From JBCCTX01 sp965263105 (GTDB lineage: Bacteria > Bacteroidota > Bacteroidia > J057): DNA of 64,000 nt. The position numbers and the translations under genes are program-made. Numbering within the stretch: the stretch's first letter is position 1; every line of letters begins with the position of its first letter. Under the pieces are notes generated by a model. The model was not told where the DNA came from and made no database searches. It was given only the letters and a program-made list of their open reading frames with translations. The DNA lies in the NCBI GenBank assembly GCA_965263105.1, contig CBDHGL010000003.1, forward strand, positions 2,604,001-2,668,000, given 5' to 3'. Below, piece after piece: positions 36,401 to 44,070 of this stretch.

Positions 36401-36865
36401 AGTTATAACGATTTTGCCAGTAGAGACTTGGAAGGAATATTGGGCCCTTCCTTAAAATCAGCCCTGCATTATACCGCCATTGAATTCCGATCGGGCATAT
36501 TCTATAATGAAGGGGCTACCTTCCGATTTTCTCCCTTTCCCAATACCGCCCAACTGTCTCCCATCAATAGCATGTTATATGTCGATTTTGATGGAGATGG
36601 AATAAAGGATTTACTCATGGCTGGGAATAACCATATGTCGGAGATAGAAACTACTCGGGCGGATGCGGGGGTAGGCGTATTTTTAAAAGGAAATTCCACC
36701 GGGGAATTCACGCCTATTTCTCACCAGCAAAGCGGTTTTTTTGCCCATCGAGACGTACGAAACCTGATTTATAGGGATCATCCGAAGGGGGCAAGGGTTT
36801 GGGTAATCAACAACAATGGCCCCCACGAGATTTTCCGTGTTAATAGCCAGCCTGTAAGCCCATAA
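33461..36865 (+). CDS. FG-GAP/VCBS repeat lipoprotein with ASPIC/UnbV domain (CRTAC1-like)
   Basis: About 1134 residues; ATG 33461 is preferred over the TTG at 33455. A hydrophobic stretch ends in LMGAC, making a lipoprotein with Cys near residue 34. The body is built of calcium-binding FG-GAP blades of the pattern D-x-(D/N)-x-D-G-x-x-D (for example DFNGDSLQDLFF, DKDGDLDAYI, DLNGDGWLDIYV, DVDGDGDQDIV), giving probably two seven-bladed propellers. Between them near residues 570-640 sits an ASPIC/UnbV domain (GTQVRLQQGDGSQQ...INARGFLSS). Such proteins accompany SusCD loci in Bacteroidota; function is not established, with glycan binding or surface attachment likely. Confidence 0.85.
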   Translation: MLVIPGFFDRVVGLPPNGHIKSIFFLVLGLMGACEEAPQELSKPKMFQSIPSSVSGIDFQNRIEESESSNYYQYMYSYIGGGVAVADFNGDSLQDLFFVSNSFDNKLYLNQGDLKFLDYTEAAGIQKRPGFDAGVTVVDINADGLLDIYISRGGGNPAENRFANMLYINQGIGQTEEGVPGVTFSEMAESYGLADTNRSIHTTFFDYDKDGDLDAYIANSPDFLDRASDILDLKAIQTDPQTLAHKGSDKLYQNDGEGHFVDVSLQAGILPDMGFGLNPQVGDLNGDGWLDIYVCNDFRIPDFAYINQGNGTFREGRDDLVKHMSFNSMGSDIGDVNNDGLMDLFTLDMNPEDYIRSKTTMGMTPLDRFQEMVDKGYHYNYMHNMLQLNNGNGTFSELAQMAGVANTDWSWASLLADFDLDGFNDIYVTNGVFRDVIDRDANNAILMQLREKGRKPTPADFLAYTQMLPQQKLNNYFFRNKGDLTFENVSSAWTDSIPSFSNGAVYADLDNDGDLEVIVNNINTEATLLKNHSVESQAGHFLKVQLKGPPSNPNGVGTQVRLQQGDGSQQIRQLINARGFLSSVSNVLHFGLGDLEQIPSLTVIWPDGKTQELSDLASDKLISLSYSDAREPEILKETQSENTLFTKQNSPYFHEDPRFNDYDKQILLPHKLSQTGPAVAQTDVNGDGIPDMYLGGGRSHAGKLLMGRADGAYREKAQASFERDRMKEDVAAHFFDADQDGDQDLYVVSGSYEFQPNSRPLADRVYLNDGKGNFSASPTALPGISSAGSVVVSSDYDQDGDLDLFVGGRVIPGAYPYAPESYLLINKGGSFQMGNAQLAPELTQIGMVTDAVWKDMDGDSDVDLILTGEWMGIEVFVNESGRLERKEPYKELATMTGWWNKLLVEDVDGDGDQDIVAGNLGLNYKFHASLEKPFHVYTHDFDFNGTADVFLAKDYKGMEVPVRGKTCATQQVPHLANKIPSYNDFASRDLEGILGPSLKSALHYTAIEFRSGIFYNEGATFRFSPFPNTAQLSPINSMLYVDFDGDGIKDLLMAGNNHMSEIETTRADAGVGVFLKGNSTGEFTPISHQQSGFFAHRDVRNLIYRDHPKGARVWVINNNGPHEIFRVNSQPVSP

Positions 36866-36903
36866 GCGAAATACCTACTCTCACCCCTAACCAGTACAGA
36901 ATT

Positions 36904-39900
36904 ATGAAGTCATTTATTAAAATCCTGAGTATTCCCTTTATGATATGGGGGTTTTTATTCCTTCATGCGCAGGAGGTCCAGTCCGTAAAAATTTGGGAAG
37001 AGGAGTTAATCTTGCCTACCTATTTGGTAGATCCTCCGGAAAAAAGTCCCATGTTTTTTCAGAATGATTCCTACCAGGGAGCCAGTCGCGTAATCTATCC
37101 CTATCCTCTGGAGGATGATTTTACCCGGAAAAAAGAGGATAGGAGCTATCGCGCTGTTTACCTGGAAAATGAATACCTCAAAGTCTGTGTACTCCCCGAG
37201 ATAGGAGGGAGGCTCTTTTATGCAACGGATAAGACCAATGGCTATGAGATATTTTATCGACAAAACGTTATAAAACCGGCCTATGTAGGGATGTTAGGGG
37301 CTTGGATATCTGGCGGGATTGAATTTTGCGTATTTCATCACCACAGGGCTACGACAAATATGCCAGTCGACTACGATCTGGTTGAGAATGAAAACGGAAG
37401 TGTAACACTTTGGATCGGAGAAACAGAACTCAGGCATCGGATGAAGTGGACCTTTGGGATTTCCCTCTATCCCGGCAAATCCTATCTGGAATTGGATGGG
37501 CGATTGATTAATCCCACGGAAAACACCAATGCCTTTCTCTATTGGGCCAATGTCGCCACACATGTGAACGATGACTACCAGATCATATTTCCTCCCAGTA
37601 CAGATTTTGCGGTTTTTCATGCTAAAAACAGCTTTTCCCAATGGCCCATCACCCAGGAAGCTTATCGAGGCAATCCCTACTATGAAAATGACATAGATGC
37701 GAGTTGGTGGAAGAATCATCCCGGGGCTAATTCTTTTTTTGCGCATAATATTCAGGAAGGTTTTCTTGCCGGTTATGACCACGGCAAGCAGGCAGGTACC
37801 ATGGTCGTAGGAAATCACCATATTGTGAAAGGCGCTAAGTTGTGGGAATGGGGCAGCAATTCCTATTGGGATACCCACGTACTTACCGATGAGGATGGAC
37901 CGTATGCAGAACTCATGTCCGGTGCCTATTCCGATAATCAACCTGATTATAGCTGGATAAAGCCTTACGAGTACAAAGTTTTCAAACAGTATTGGTATCC
38001 CATCAGGGAAACTGAGGGAGCCTTGTCAGCAAACCTCAATGGCCTCTTGAACCTCAAAGTGCAGGAGGATGGCCAATTGATGCTTGCAGCTAACACAACG
38101 ATGCCTATTGAAAATGCGTCTATTCGCTTGACAAAAGGAGAGAAAATTCTGTTTGAAACCCATGCCGATATTTCTCCGGCTATGCCCTTTACGACCCAAG
38201 TCCCTGTAGAACAATCGGGAGACCTGAAAGACATCCAATTGAAACTTTTTGATACGGAAGAGAACCTATTGGTTTCTTATTCACCCTATGAAAAGGAGGG
38301 AGGAAAGCCCCTGCCTGAAACGGTTAGCCCTCCGGGAGATCCCAAAGACATAGAATCTCTGGAAGAGTTATATCTCACGGGTCTGCGGCTCAGGCAGTTC
38401 TACAATGCTCGTATCGACGCCGTACCTTATTTTCAGGAAGCCTTAAAGCGAGATCCGCTTGATACCCGTTGTAATACCCAATTGGGTATTTATCATAAAG
38501 AAAGGGGTTCATATGATTTAGCGGCTACCTTCTTCCGTAAGGCGTTGGTGCGTTTAACTAATAACTACACGCGTCCCAGGAATTGCGAGGCCTTTTATCA
38601 CTTGGGGCTTATTTTACAGACTGAGGGTAAGCTTGAGGCCGCCTATGATACCCTGTACAGGGCTGCCTGGGATCATAGTTTTAGTGCTCCAGCCTATTTC
38701 CATCTCGCCCAGATTTCCAGTCAAAAAGGAGATTATGAGCAAGCCCTGGTAGAATTAGACAGATGTCTGATAAACAATGCCAGCCATCTAAGGGCCTTAC
38801 ACCTCAAGGCGGTACTTCTCCGGAAAACAGGGAAAAGGAGTGAGGCTAAAGAAATAGTTTCTCAGATACTGGAAAAGGATCGCTTAAATTTTCCCGCGTG
38901 GAATGAACGGAGTATGTCTGATGCAAATCCCGTCTCTTTTTCAAAATTAGATCAACTTCTTCGGGATAATCCTGAATCCTACCTTGAACTCAGTACAGCC
39001 TATACCCATGCAGGTTTTTGGGAAGAAGCCAGTTCTGTATTAAGTCGAGCAAAGCAATCGTCTAATCCCCAGCTGGCTAACTATCCCACCGTACACTATT
39101 ACTTGGGATACATCGCTGATAAAAGGGGAAATACGGCAAAGGCGAAGTCACATTTTGAAGATGGCCAAAAACAAATTATTGATTATTGTTTCCCCTTTCG
39201 CTTGGAATCCATTTCCGTATTCCAAAAGGCTTTAGCCTATAATTCCGAAGATGCCAAGGCCCATTACTATTTGGGTAACCTCTTATTTGATAAGCAGCCA
39301 GAGAAGGCTATGGAACATTGGGAAAATGCCATTGAAAAAGATCCTACCCTATCTATGGCCCATCGAAATATGGGCTGGGGAAATTTTTATACAAAAAATG
39401 ATTTAAGCAAAGCTATTCAGGCCTACGAGCAGGCCATTGCGGTTGATAAAGGAAATGCCCGCTTTTTTGAAGAGTTGGATCAACTATATGAACAGGATGG
39501 GAGGGATATTCAAAAACGGTATGCATTGCTTACCCAAAATCATGAGACGGTAGCCCAACATAGTAGTGCCCTGGTTAGAGAGGCCTTGGTTTCTATTCCT
39601 GCTGGAGATTACGATCGGGCAATCGATATCCTAAGCAATAATTTTTTCAACCGTCGGGAAGGAAGAAGTGGTTTACATGATATATATGTGGATGCCCTCT
39701 TGCTGAGGGGAATTTCTCACCTCCAGGAGCAGGAATGGAATAGCGCACAGAAAGATTTTGAGGCGGCAGACCAATATCCCGAAAACCACTCTATGGGTAG
39801 AGAGGAAGATTCAGAGAGAAGAGCACAAATATTTTATCTGATGGGGCAGGTAGCAGAAAAGAGGGGAAATAAACGCAAGGCTACAAATTGGTACGAAAAA

Positions 39901-40233
39901 GCTACGGGTGTCGAGATAGACCACTCTGAATACAAATACCAACAGGCAAGGGCATTTCAAAAACTCGGACAAGATATCCAAGCTGAAAAAATTTGGCTAG
40001 CCTTGGCGGAAGAAGGTGAGGCCTTATTGGAGGCCGAAGAAGAAGTAGATTTTTTCTCCAAGTTTGGAGGAGAAGAAACAGAACGGATGCGAAAGGCTCA
40101 GGCAAATTATTTGATCGGTCTTTCCCGATTGGGGAAAGGAGAGAAGGAAGAAGCTCAAAGCTATTTTAAAGAAGTCTTGCAATGGGACCCCGGTCACCCC
40201 TGGGTTAGAACCATGTTGGAAGAATCCCTGTAG
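36904..40233 (+). CDS. DUF5107 and TPR-repeat exported protein
   Basis: A 1109-residue protein with an N-terminal signal (IMWGFLFLHAQEVQS). Residues about 35-380 form a DUF5107 domain: ENEYLKVCVLPEIGGRLFYA, GGIEFCVFHHHRATTNMPVD and LYWANVATHVNDDYQIIFP resemble aldose-epimerase/GH-like beta-sandwich folds. From about residue 470 onward there are many TPR repeats (AVPYFQEALKRDPLDTRCN, AAYDTLYRAAWDHSFSAP, AMEHWENAIEKDPTLS). The domain binds or processes carbohydrate in an unknown way. It lies 38 bp after the FG-GAP gene and 137 bp before a sulfatase gene, so it belongs to the polysaccharide region. Confidence 0.85.
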   Translation: MKSFIKILSIPFMIWGFLFLHAQEVQSVKIWEEELILPTYLVDPPEKSPMFFQNDSYQGASRVIYPYPLEDDFTRKKEDRSYRAVYLENEYLKVCVLPEIGGRLFYATDKTNGYEIFYRQNVIKPAYVGMLGAWISGGIEFCVFHHHRATTNMPVDYDLVENENGSVTLWIGETELRHRMKWTFGISLYPGKSYLELDGRLINPTENTNAFLYWANVATHVNDDYQIIFPPSTDFAVFHAKNSFSQWPITQEAYRGNPYYENDIDASWWKNHPGANSFFAHNIQEGFLAGYDHGKQAGTMVVGNHHIVKGAKLWEWGSNSYWDTHVLTDEDGPYAELMSGAYSDNQPDYSWIKPYEYKVFKQYWYPIRETEGALSANLNGLLNLKVQEDGQLMLAANTTMPIENASIRLTKGEKILFETHADISPAMPFTTQVPVEQSGDLKDIQLKLFDTEENLLVSYSPYEKEGGKPLPETVSPPGDPKDIESLEELYLTGLRLRQFYNARIDAVPYFQEALKRDPLDTRCNTQLGIYHKERGSYDLAATFFRKALVRLTNNYTRPRNCEAFYHLGLILQTEGKLEAAYDTLYRAAWDHSFSAPAYFHLAQISSQKGDYEQALVELDRCLINNASHLRALHLKAVLLRKTGKRSEAKEIVSQILEKDRLNFPAWNERSMSDANPVSFSKLDQLLRDNPESYLELSTAYTHAGFWEEASSVLSRAKQSSNPQLANYPTVHYYLGYIADKRGNTAKAKSHFEDGQKQIIDYCFPFRLESISVFQKALAYNSEDAKAHYYLGNLLFDKQPEKAMEHWENAIEKDPTLSMAHRNMGWGNFYTKNDLSKAIQAYEQAIAVDKGNARFFEELDQLYEQDGRDIQKRYALLTQNHETVAQHSSALVREALVSIPAGDYDRAIDILSNNFFNRREGRSGLHDIYVDALLLRGISHLQEQEWNSAQKDFEAADQYPENHSMGREEDSERRAQIFYLMGQVAEKRGNKRKATNWYEKATGVEIDHSEYKYQQARAFQKLGQDIQAEKIWLALAEEGEALLEAEEEVDFFSKFGGEETERMRKAQANYLIGLSRLGKGEKEEAQSYFKEVLQWDPGHPWVRTMLEESL

Positions 40234-40370
40234 GGGGATTCTGTAGGCAAAGGGTTATCATGGCAAAGAGGGGGAATATCAAATCGCTTTACTTAGGGTA
40301 AACTTGTATATAATCGCCTAAATGAATCTGGATTAAGAACCTGAAATTCACGTCTTAAAAAGAATACCTT

Positions 40371-42008
40371 ATGCCTGGATCCTTTCTATCCCGATCGCCC
40401 CAAACGCTGCTACTTTGCTTGTTCATAGGGCTAATGACCCCGCTTTTTACCCTGGTGGGTAAAGCACAAGCCCCAAACCTAATCCTAGTAATCACAGACG
40501 ATCAAGGGATAGGGGAATTGGGCTGCCATGGGAATCCATGGTTGAAAACCCCGAACTTGGATAAATTCTATAATGAAAGCGTTCGGCTGACCAACTTTCA
40601 TGTTCATCCCCTCTGCACCCCTACCAGAGGGGCTATTATGACCGGGAAGTATCCCATCCATAATGGAGCTTGGGCGACCTTCAAGGGAAGGGATGCCATT
40701 TCAGCTGATGATATTACCCTGGCTGAAGTTTTTCAACAAAATGGATACAAAACTGCCTTATTTGGTAAATGGCATCTAGGGGATAATTATCCCGTCCGAC
40801 CCACAGACAAGGGCTTTGACTATGTGGTTCAGCATATGGCGGGAGGGGTAGGGGAACTATCGGATTATTGGGGAAATAACTACTTCGATGATGTGCACTA
40901 TGTCAATAATGAACCCCGGCAATTTTCTGGCTATTGCACGGATGTCTGGTTTGATGAGGCGATCACCTTTATGGAAAGGGAAAGAGATAAGCCCTTTTTC
41001 TTATACCTTTCTACCAATGCCCCCCATTCTCCTTTGGTGGCTCCTGAAAAATATATTGCTCCCTACCGTGAATTAGAAGGAAAAGAAATACCCAATGCGC
41101 CTTATTATGGCATGATCGCCAATATCGATGAAAACTTTGGAAAGCTAAATAGATACTTGGAGAACTCAGGCTTAGCCGAAAACACAATTGTCATTTTTAT
41201 GTCGGATAATGGTGGACAATTTGGGTTTGATGAAGCAAAAGGACTGGGGTTTAACAAGGGCTTTCGCGGAAATAAAGGAGGCAAATTAGAAGGAGCCCAT
41301 CGGGTGCCATTTTTTATTAGGTGGCCTAAGGGGGGTATAGTTGAAGGGAAAGATATGCCCGCTTTGTTGGCCCACATAGATTTACTCCCTACGTTGGCGG
41401 GGCTATGTAATCTAGACTTGCCCCGATCGGACTGGGATGGGGTAGATTTTTCTTGCCTTTTTAGGGAAAACGAGGATTGTGCAGTATCCCAGACCTTGAA
41501 CGAGCGAACTGTATTTATTCACCATCGGCAGGACTGGCGGCCCCCCAAGGACGTGGAAGGAACCTGCTTGATGCATCAAGACTGGCGCTTGATAAACGGA
41601 ACGGATTTGTATGATATTCAACGAGACCCCCTGCAAAAACGAAATGTAGCCAGGCAGTTTCCTGAGGTAAGAGAAGCCCTCTTAGCAGCCAATAGCCATT
41701 TTTTGCGCAAGGCTAAATTGAAGGAGACCTACCAGGAATTACCCGTTCATGCCGTAGGAAGTCCAGCGCAGGGAGAAATCAAATTGACCATACAACATGC
41801 TATCGGAGAGGACAAAGGTATATGGAAACCCGAGCAGGTGGCGGCTGGCATAAAAAACACCAATAATACCCATGCCCTTTCCGTCGAAAAGGCCGGTACC
41901 TACAAAATAGCCTGTAGAAGATGGCCCAAAGAATGCGGAGGCGCTATTAGAGGAATTCCTTCTCAAAATCCCAAAAACCAATATAGCTATCAGGCCATTA
42001 CTCCCTGA
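40371..42008 (+). CDS. family S1 arylsulfatase with frameshifted C-terminus
   Basis: A 545-residue sulfatase with a signal peptide (to about residue 33, GKAQAPN). Catalytic motifs are intact: LVITDDQGIGELG for metal binding, CTPTRGAIMTGKY with the formylglycine Cys at residue 82, GKWHLGDN and MSDNGGQFG. The C-terminal domain is cut by a frame change near 41990: the stop TGA at 42006 is premature, and 63 further codons of the family C-terminus follow in the +1 frame up to 42189. A two-base deletion just before CTCCCTGATAAG explains it. The catalytic domain may still fold, so activity is uncertain. It desulfates a glycan in the periplasm or at the surface. Confidence 0.88.
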   Translation: MPGSFLSRSPQTLLLCLFIGLMTPLFTLVGKAQAPNLILVITDDQGIGELGCHGNPWLKTPNLDKFYNESVRLTNFHVHPLCTPTRGAIMTGKYPIHNGAWATFKGRDAISADDITLAEVFQQNGYKTALFGKWHLGDNYPVRPTDKGFDYVVQHMAGGVGELSDYWGNNYFDDVHYVNNEPRQFSGYCTDVWFDEAITFMERERDKPFFLYLSTNAPHSPLVAPEKYIAPYRELEGKEIPNAPYYGMIANIDENFGKLNRYLENSGLAENTIVIFMSDNGGQFGFDEAKGLGFNKGFRGNKGGKLEGAHRVPFFIRWPKGGIVEGKDMPALLAHIDLLPTLAGLCNLDLPRSDWDGVDFSCLFRENEDCAVSQTLNERTVFIHHRQDWRPPKDVEGTCLMHQDWRLINGTDLYDIQRDPLQKRNVARQFPEVREALLAANSHFLRKAKLKETYQELPVHAVGSPAQGEIKLTIQHAIGEDKGIWKPEQVAAGIKNTNNTHALSVEKAGTYKIACRRWPKECGGAIRGIPSQNPKNQYSYQAITP

Positions 42009-42189
42009 TAAGGTGCGCATTAGCATTGCGAATCAAATTTTGGAGGAAGAGATTCAGGAGAGGCAGGAAGCAGTTGAATTCATCGTGAAACTCGAACCAG
42101 GGAAAACCTTGTTGGTCAATGAGTTCCTCGAAGGAGGTGAAAGCTATGGGGTATACTATACCTATATCGAATATTTGAGGGCCAATTAA
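42001..42189 (+). pseudogene. out-of-frame C-terminal end of the preceding sulfatase
   Basis: In the frame shifted from the sulfatase, 62 codons read LPDKVRISIANQILE, then AVEFIVKLEPGKTLLVNEF and ESYGVYYTYIEYLRAN, ending TAA 42187-42189. FIVKLEPGK and the AYYVYI-like ending are the normal terminus of this arylsulfatase type, so this piece belongs to the gene at 40371. Confidence 0.8.
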
Positions 42190-42191
42190 CG

Positions 42192-42330
42192 TCAAAACCC
42201 AGTTCATGGGGAAGAAAAAAGGGAAAGCCCGGTAGGGACAACGCCATGGCAGGGGAAATGATAAATTGAAAATTGAGAATGGAAAAAGGAAAAATCAAAA
42301 CCTAGTTCATGGGGAAGAAAAAAGGGAAAG
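42192..42330. repeat. 36-bp direct repeat, two copies 103 bp apart
   Basis: The 36 bp at 42192-42227 recur at 42295-42330 with a single mismatch (CAAAACCCAG versus CAAAACCTAG at the start; the core TTCATGGGGAAGAAAAAAGG is identical). The 442-bp spacer 42190-42631 also holds short GATAAATTGAAAATTGA-type A-rich repeats, imperfect TAGTCC/GGTCC motifs and the terminator below. I see no gene in it. Confidence 0.8.
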
Positions 42331-42477
42331 TCTAGTTTAGGGTTGCAGGGATCCGTAGTCCGTGGTCCATACGTCAGTAGCTCAGTGGGAAAAAAAAAAT
42401 TGAAAATCTGATGAATGGAAAAAGGAAAAATGTCCACTAGCCTTGCAGATCATTCTACGGACTACCGACCACCGACC

Positions 42478-42510
42478 AAAAAAAGCGCTACCCTGGGAAG
42501 GTAGCGCTTT
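42478..42510 (-). terminator. rho-independent terminator of the rtcB-like gene
   Basis: On the minus strand AAAGCGCTACC (42510-42500) pairs with GGTAGCGCTTT (42492-42482) around a 7-base loop, 11 bp in all, followed by a run of T (42484-42478). It lies about 120 bp past the stop of the leftward RtcB gene. Confidence 0.88.
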
Positions 42511-42631
42511 AACCTTAGTAATTAGCTGCACATCGTGATACAAAGATGCAGGAATTTTCCCTACGCGATGTGTATTTTTAAGTCAGAAATGTTTAAAAAT
42601 TGAATTTTTAATACTCCTAAGGAATCGAAAC

Positions 42632-44014
42632 TCATTTCTTCTGCTTTTTCCTCCTTTTTTTCTTTCTCCAGGGAGCATCAATCTGCCAGTCGCCCGCCAT
42701 GATGCAGCCATAGGGGTGGATTTTGTCTACGACCTCTCCCAAGCCAAACTTTTTCATTTGGCGTTGAACAGACGCAGCATTTTTATAAGCCGTGGGTAAC
42801 TCAGAGATATCAATGTGCCCGGAAAAGAAGCGAACGTCAATCCCCTGGGTTTCCTCGGCAAAGATGGCCTCAAATTTTCTCCCTGCTTTGCTGCGGATGT
42901 GTTGACTTCGGCTTACATTTCTTCCGGCTCCATGCGGGGCAAAGCCCAGGTTGTTTGACGTTGTAGGCCCTTTTACCACCAATATGGGTTCGCGCATATT
43001 CAAGGGAATCAATCGTAGACCCTCGTGGGAATCGGGCACAAAGGCGTCATCCAGCGGGGTAGCTCCTTTGGCATGGATAAATTTATTTCCCTTTTTAAAC
43101 ACAAAGTTGTGCTCATTCCAGAAGCGTAGGGTGGGTTCTTGCCCGGCATATATAGAGGTCGTATGGTGCAATACCTTGTGGTTGAGTTTGGTCCAGTCTC
43201 GAATGATCTGCAAGGCCTCCCAGTATTGCTGGCCTTTCTCGTCTTCAAAGGGAATCCAGGCATTTTTTTTCAACGTCCTGGGCGATAGTTCTTTTCGGAA
43301 AGCTTCAGCTAGGCCCATTCCTTTTTTATATAAATGCGCTCCCATTCCCCTACTTCCGTGGTGAGTAACCATAACGGTTTCTCCCGTTTCCTCCGAAATG
43401 CCTACATATAGAAAATGGTTGCCATCTCCCTGCGTACCCAAATGCGTTTTTGCCAGGAATTCACTCTTTTGGTCGCTAAGAAAATAGTTTCCTTTCATCC
43501 GTTCCAACAGTTCCTTAGGCAAGTCAAATAGATCCTTTCTTCCTCCCCCACCGAAGTGGGTAATTCCCTGGGCTGTATCCAAGATCTTTTTGGGGTCAAC
43601 TTTTCCAAAGGAAGTCATCATAACGGAGCAGCAGATATCTGCGCTATGCATAGCGGGATGAAGGGCATTTTCAGCCACAGCGATACCGCCAACCGGTATC
43701 TGCCCTAGGGCCCCCGTCGGGCAAGCATCCGGCATAATCGCTCCATCTGATAGGGTAGGAGTGCGCATCAATTCCTCCATCGTCCGCATGACCATATCTA
43801 CATTTTCTTGTTCTTCAGGGGTTTCAGCTTCAATATTTTGGTGAAAGGGTAGGGGATCTTCAAAAGGATCGATGACGGGTGGAGGGCATATAGAATCCAA
43901 ATAGGAACTCATGACCTCCCCTTCTAATTGATGCGCATTGATGTGAGCAAGGGCTTCTTTGAACCATTTTCCTGGGCGATAGCCCAATTCGATGAGTGTT
44001 TTTCCAGTTACCAT
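42632..44014 (-). CDS. rtcB: RtcB family RNA ligase
   Basis: A 460-residue RtcB-family protein. Conserved metal and catalytic positions are visible: SADICCS (residues 125-130, equivalent to the Asp-x-x-Cys of RtcB), GTQGDGNHFLYVG, THHGSRGMG, HAKGATPLDD and HGAGRNVSR near the C-terminus, where characterised enzymes carry the guanylylated histidine region. It would seal RNA 2',3'-cyclic phosphate (or 3'-phosphate) ends to 5'-OH ends using GTP and Mn. The N-terminal 65 residues and the Lys/Arg-rich C-terminus (KKKRRKKQKK) are extensions over the E. coli enzyme. It is divergent from a WYL regulator, 56 bp away. Confidence 0.92.
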   Translation of the reverse strand: MVTGKTLIELGYRPGKWFKEALAHINAHQLEGEVMSSYLDSICPPPVIDPFEDPLPFHQNIEAETPEEQENVDMVMRTMEELMRTPTLSDGAIMPDACPTGALGQIPVGGIAVAENALHPAMHSADICCSVMMTSFGKVDPKKILDTAQGITHFGGGGRKDLFDLPKELLERMKGNYFLSDQKSEFLAKTHLGTQGDGNHFLYVGISEETGETVMVTHHGSRGMGAHLYKKGMGLAEAFRKELSPRTLKKNAWIPFEDEKGQQYWEALQIIRDWTKLNHKVLHHTTSIYAGQEPTLRFWNEHNFVFKKGNKFIHAKGATPLDDAFVPDSHEGLRLIPLNMREPILVVKGPTTSNNLGFAPHGAGRNVSRSQHIRSKAGRKFEAIFAEETQGIDVRFFSGHIDISELPTAYKNAASVQRQMKKFGLGEVVDKIHPYGCIMAGDWQIDAPWRKKKRRKKQKK

Positions 44015-44036
44015 GATTTTGAATCTATACCCAAAA

Positions 44037-44067
44037 TACGCATTTTAGTGCGCAATGTATTTGCGTA
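44037..44067. promoter_or_regulatory. three TGCG(C/T)A hexamers between rtcB and the WYL gene
   Basis: TACGCA (44037-44042), the palindromic TGCGCA (44049-44054) and TGCGTA (44062-44067) are arranged symmetrically, the outer two forming an inverted repeat. They occupy most of the 56-bp divergent promoter space, a natural operator for the WYL protein. Confidence 0.5.
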
Positions 44068-44070
44068 GTT

